This document shows, in pieces, positions 30,405-33,593 of a stretch of 33,593 nt of DNA (the first letter of the stretch is position 1; each line of letters opens with the position of its first letter). This DNA is from Acidobacteria bacterium RIFCSPLOWO2_12_FULL_68_19 (lineage in GTDB: Bacteria > Acidobacteriota > Vicinamibacteria > Vicinamibacterales > UBA2999): NCBI GenBank assembly GCA_001767525.1, contig MELF01000025.1:113971-147563 (forward strand), given 5' to 3'. Made by a program: the position numbers and the translations under genes. The notes below the pieces were generated by a model. That model was not told where the DNA came from, did no database searches, and saw nothing but the letters and a program-made list of their open reading frames with translations.

Positions 30405-31309
30405 ACCCGTGCATCCGCAGGTACGGCCACGCGCAAGGCACGCGGACGAGGCCGCGCCGCGACGAGCGTCCCGCCGACGTACGGCTCGCCGTCGAGGTGA
30501 TACGCCATCGGACCGGCCGACGTCACCCGAATGTCGACGGCGGCGCGGGTGGCCACCTCGGGCACGCGGGCAATCTGCCCCAGGAACACGCGTGGCGCCT
30601 GCACCAGTGCCGAGAGCGGCGACCGCGCCGTCACCACCACCACGTCGAGCCGCCCGTCGGTCAGCCGCGCGGCCGGCGCGATGACGAAGCCGTTGCCGTA
30701 CTGCCGGGCGTTGGCAATGGCGACGAGCAGCGCGCGAGTCCTGAGCGCGGCGCCGTCGGCGAACACCGTATGGTAGTCCGGCCGGTAGGTGAGCAGCTCA
30801 CGGGCGGTGATGGCGAGATACCGGACCAGTCCGCGCCGGACACGGCGGGACGAGGCGAACCGGTGCGCCACCCGCGCGTCGAGGCCGATCCCGGCGATGT
30901 TGAAGAAGAGCCGCCCGTCGAGCTCTCCGGCATCGATCCAGCACTCCCGTCCGCCCAGCGCGACTTCGATCGCCCGTACCGGGTCGAACGGGATGCGCAG
31001 CTCGCGGGCGAGCCCGTTGCCCGATCCGCTCGGGACGATGCCGAGCGTGGCGTCGCGGAAGGCGAGCGACGAGCCCACCTCGTTGACGGTGCCGTCGCCG
31101 CCCCATGCGACGACCATCGAGGCGCCGTCGTCAAGGGCGGCGCCGGCGAGCTCGCGCGCCTGGCCGGGGCGCTCGGTCACGAACACCTCCACTTCGAGGC
31201 CGCGGCGGGCGATCATCGATCCGGCCAGCTCCGCACGCGCCTGCGCGACGCCCTTCCGGCCGCCGGCCCCGGAGATCGGGTTGATGATGACGGCGACGCG
31301 TGTGGCCAC
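30401..31309 (-). CDS. Diacylglycerol/lipid kinase family protein (YegS/DagK-like)
   Basis: 302 residues from the GTG at 31309, directly following the SixA-like stop (TAG|GTG). The lipid-kinase nucleotide motif GGDGT is at residues 70-74 (VVAWGGDGTVNEV), followed by IVPSGSGNGLAREL (92-104), then FFNIAGIGLDARVAHRF and the C-terminal AYHLDGEPYVGGTL. The family phosphorylates diacylglycerol, sphingosine or related lipids with ATP, feeding phospholipid recycling. Pairing with a MacB-like permease suggests envelope lipid handling. The 4-bp overlap with the permease start implies coupled expression. Confidence 0.87.
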   Translation of the reverse strand: MATRVAVIINPISGAGGRKGVAQARAELAGSMIARRGLEVEVFVTERPGQARELAGAALDDGASMVVAWGGDGTVNEVGSSLAFRDATLGIVPSGSGNGLARELRIPFDPVRAIEVALGGRECWIDAGELDGRLFFNIAGIGLDARVAHRFASSRRVRRGLVRYLAITARELLTYRPDYHTVFADGAALRTRALLVAIANARQYGNGFVIAPAARLTDGRLDVVVVTARSPLSALVQAPRVFLGQIARVPEVATRAAVDIRVTSAGPMAYHLDGEPYVGGTLVAARPRPRALRVAVPADARV

Positions 31310-31816
31310 CTACGTCGCCAGCCTCCGCAGCAACCGTGGCGGCACGAACCAGATGAGCGCGCCGGGCCGCCCAGGCGTCAGGCTCTCGACGTCGACGCGG
31401 CAGACGCCCCCCTTCTTGAACGGCAGCGCCCGGCCGGCGCCAATCAGATGCGCCGCCAGCTCGCCGAGGCCCGGCGCATGGCCGACGAGCGCGATGCGGC
31501 GGCGGGGCGCCGCCCGGGACAGTTGCGGCAGCACCGACACGGGGGCGCGCCCCGGGGCGAGCGCGTCGAGCACCCGGATCGCCGGCCTGCCGGGCAGCCC
31601 GGCCGCCAGCACCTCCGCGGTCTGGTGGGCCCGCACCAGGGGGCTGGTGAAGATCTCGTCGACGTCCACCCCCAGCGCGCGCAGCCCGTCGACGGCCTCC
31701 CTGAACCGCGCGATGCCCCGCGCGGTCAACGGCCGCTGGTCATCGTCGGGCCACTCGTCGCCGCGCTCGGCGGCGATGGCGTGACGGACGAGGTACAGCT
31801 CGACCGGACTGGACAT
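31310..31816 (-). CDS. sixA: SixA-type phosphohistidine phosphatase
   Basis: 168 residues. The RHG motif opens the protein (LYLVRHAIAA, His12 the phosphorylated nucleophile, Arg11), then TSPLVRAHQTAEVL gives the Arg62 phosphate clamp and VGHAPGLGELAAHL the second catalytic His113. This is the short SixA branch of histidine phosphatases; SixA in E. coli dephosphorylates the NPr/ArcB phosphorelay, but the partner here is unknown. The gene name is by family and may not mean the same target. First of five coupled genes, with a small open frame ending 3 bp upstream. Confidence 0.85.
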   Translation of the reverse strand: MSSPVELYLVRHAIAAERGDEWPDDDQRPLTARGIARFREAVDGLRALGVDVDEIFTSPLVRAHQTAEVLAAGLPGRPAIRVLDALAPGRAPVSVLPQLSRAAPRRRIALVGHAPGLGELAAHLIGAGRALPFKKGGVCRVDVESLTPGRPGALIWFVPPRLLRRLAT

Positions 31817-31819
31817 CGG

Positions 31820-31915
31820 CTACGCGGCCGGCGACAGCCGGACTTTTCCGCGCTTCAGTTCCGACGGCGCCGCCGCGTGTCTGCCGGTCGCCGGGGGTGT
31901 CGGTCGCCGCGCCAT
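31820..31915 (-). CDS. Possible 31-residue upstream peptide before sixA
   Basis: ATG at 31915 reads MARRPTPPATGRHAAAPSEL and stops at 31820, 3 bases before sixA. TATAGT (31930-31925 on the minus strand) lies 9 bases before the ATG, so a transcript starting there would have almost no leader. I recognise no family and composition alone does not prove coding. It might be a leader peptide that sets translation of sixA. Confidence 0.25.
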   Translation of the reverse strand: MARRPTPPATGRHAAAPSELKRGKVRLSPAA

Positions 31916-32012
31916 GTGGGGTCTACTATACGACGCGCGGAGGCGCGGCTGATTCATCAGGCCGCCGTGCACGGCGTCACCACGGCACGGTATCTATCGA
32001 GAATTGATTAGA

Positions 32013-32198
32013 ATGGTTCGGATGGGCAAGGCGCAGGTATGCGTCCTGTGCCGCAGGCATCCGGTCGACGAGCGCTGGCGGCCATTCTGCAGCGAGCGAT
32101 GCCGGAACGAGGATCTGGCGCGGTGGGCCGACGGACGCTACCGCGTCCCCGGCGACCCTGTGCCCGTCCCAGACCAGGACTCCGACGACAGAAGCTGA
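32013..32198 (+). CDS. yacG: YacG-like zinc-finger DNA gyrase inhibitor
   Basis: 61 residues from the ATG at 32013; ATG 32022 and TTG 32004 are alternatives, and no strong ribosome site decides between them. Four Cys form the YacG zinc site: Cys10 and Cys13 (CVLC), Cys26 and Cys30 (FCSERC), with the conserved ERWRPFCSERCRNEDLARWADGRYRVPG. YacG binds GyrB and blocks DNA binding in E. coli. The acidic tail (PVPDQDSDDRS) is typical. Its stop precedes citrate synthase by 7 bp, an unusual partner. Confidence 0.87.
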   Translation: MVRMGKAQVCVLCRRHPVDERWRPFCSERCRNEDLARWADGRYRVPGDPVPVPDQDSDDRS

Positions 32199-32205
32199 CC
32201 GCACC

Positions 32206-33492
<1,287 letters not shown>

Positions 33493-33493
33493 C

Positions 33494-33575
33494 GAGGGTG
33501 CGAGGTGCGACGGTGCGAGGGTGCACCGGTGCGTCCGACGGTGCGAGGGTGCGAGGGTGCGGGCGGTTCACGGTT
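33494..33575 (+). repeat. Tandem GC-rich repeat, second block (runs near the window edge)
   Basis: GAGGGTGCGAGGTGCGACGG, GTGCGAGGGTGCACC, GGTGCGTCCGACGGTGCGAG and GGTGCGAGGGTGCGGG follow one another, the same units as 6974-7072 read on the minus strand, including the shared CGGTGCGTCCGA. The block follows citrate synthase directly and leads into GGTTCACGGTTCCGG. It may continue beyond the edge. Confidence 0.85.
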
Positions 33576-33593
33576 CCGGGTACGATGCTGCTC

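Noticed and set aside
27072-30500. 1142-codon open frame on the plus strand opposite the permease
   Set aside because: An antisense shadow caused by high GC. The protein is Arg/Glu/Pro-rich without domains, whereas the minus frame has membrane helices and FtsX motifs.

Overview
The window is a GC-rich, gene-dense bacterial chromosome segment. Overlapping start/stop codons are common and operons are short. The protein families suggest Acidobacteriota, most likely the Vicinamibacterales: exported 'GRWDGDTLVV' proteins beside a DUF6152-type protein, an Abhydrolase_10-type esterase, stand-alone SoxCD-like genes, PQQ-like propellers and many exported hydrolases. That placement is inference; there is no rRNA or other taxonomic marker here.

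Layout. 1-736 (-) is the N-terminal part of a Ser/Thr protein kinase cut by the window edge. 912-3655 (+) is a soxC-soxD-kelch operon. 3636-9179 (-) holds an exported esterase-like hydrolase, then an acetamidase/NHL-propeller/amidase operon. 9180-9605 is a regulatory and repeat region leading into 9606-11246 (+), a toxin-antitoxin island: VapBC, a ParE-like remnant and a second RHH/PIN pair. 11294-13362 (-) is a thioesterase/secreted protein/serine-hydrolase operon. 13429-15779 (+) is a three-gene exported operon of unknown function. 15817-21447 (-) is a run of catabolic-looking genes (solute-binding protein, amidase, a gluconolactonase stump, Tat-exported amidohydrolase, ABM monooxygenase, cupin, alpha/beta hydrolase). 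21612-22185 (-) is a RelE/Phd module with a perfect palindromic operator. 22209-22798 has no gene I can support. 22799-24287 holds divergent GNAT and small membrane-protein genes. 24269-31816 (-) is a tightly coupled five-gene operon: SixA-like phosphatase, diacylglycerol-kinase-like protein, a 1121-residue FtsX/MacB-type permease and two PQQ-like propellers. 32013-33492 (+) carries yacG and citrate synthase.

How the genes may work together. Many products carry Sec or Tat signals and are hydrolases acting on amides, esters, lactones or carboxylates, so the segment reads as an envelope-linked catabolic region broken up by TA modules. Small intergenic repeats recur: a GTGCGACGG-type tandem repeat (6974-7072 and the right edge), a GGTCCGGCCGAAG hairpin repeat (11259-11288 and, inverted, 18382-18413) and single hairpin elements at 9211-9240 and 14250-14300. 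One short repeat-like insertion lies in frame inside the kinase.

No CRISPR array, tRNA, rRNA, prophage or insertion-sequence transposase was seen. The most promising leads are the five-gene SixA-to-propeller operon without an ATPase, the three-gene exported operon, and the TA operators with near-leaderless promoters.
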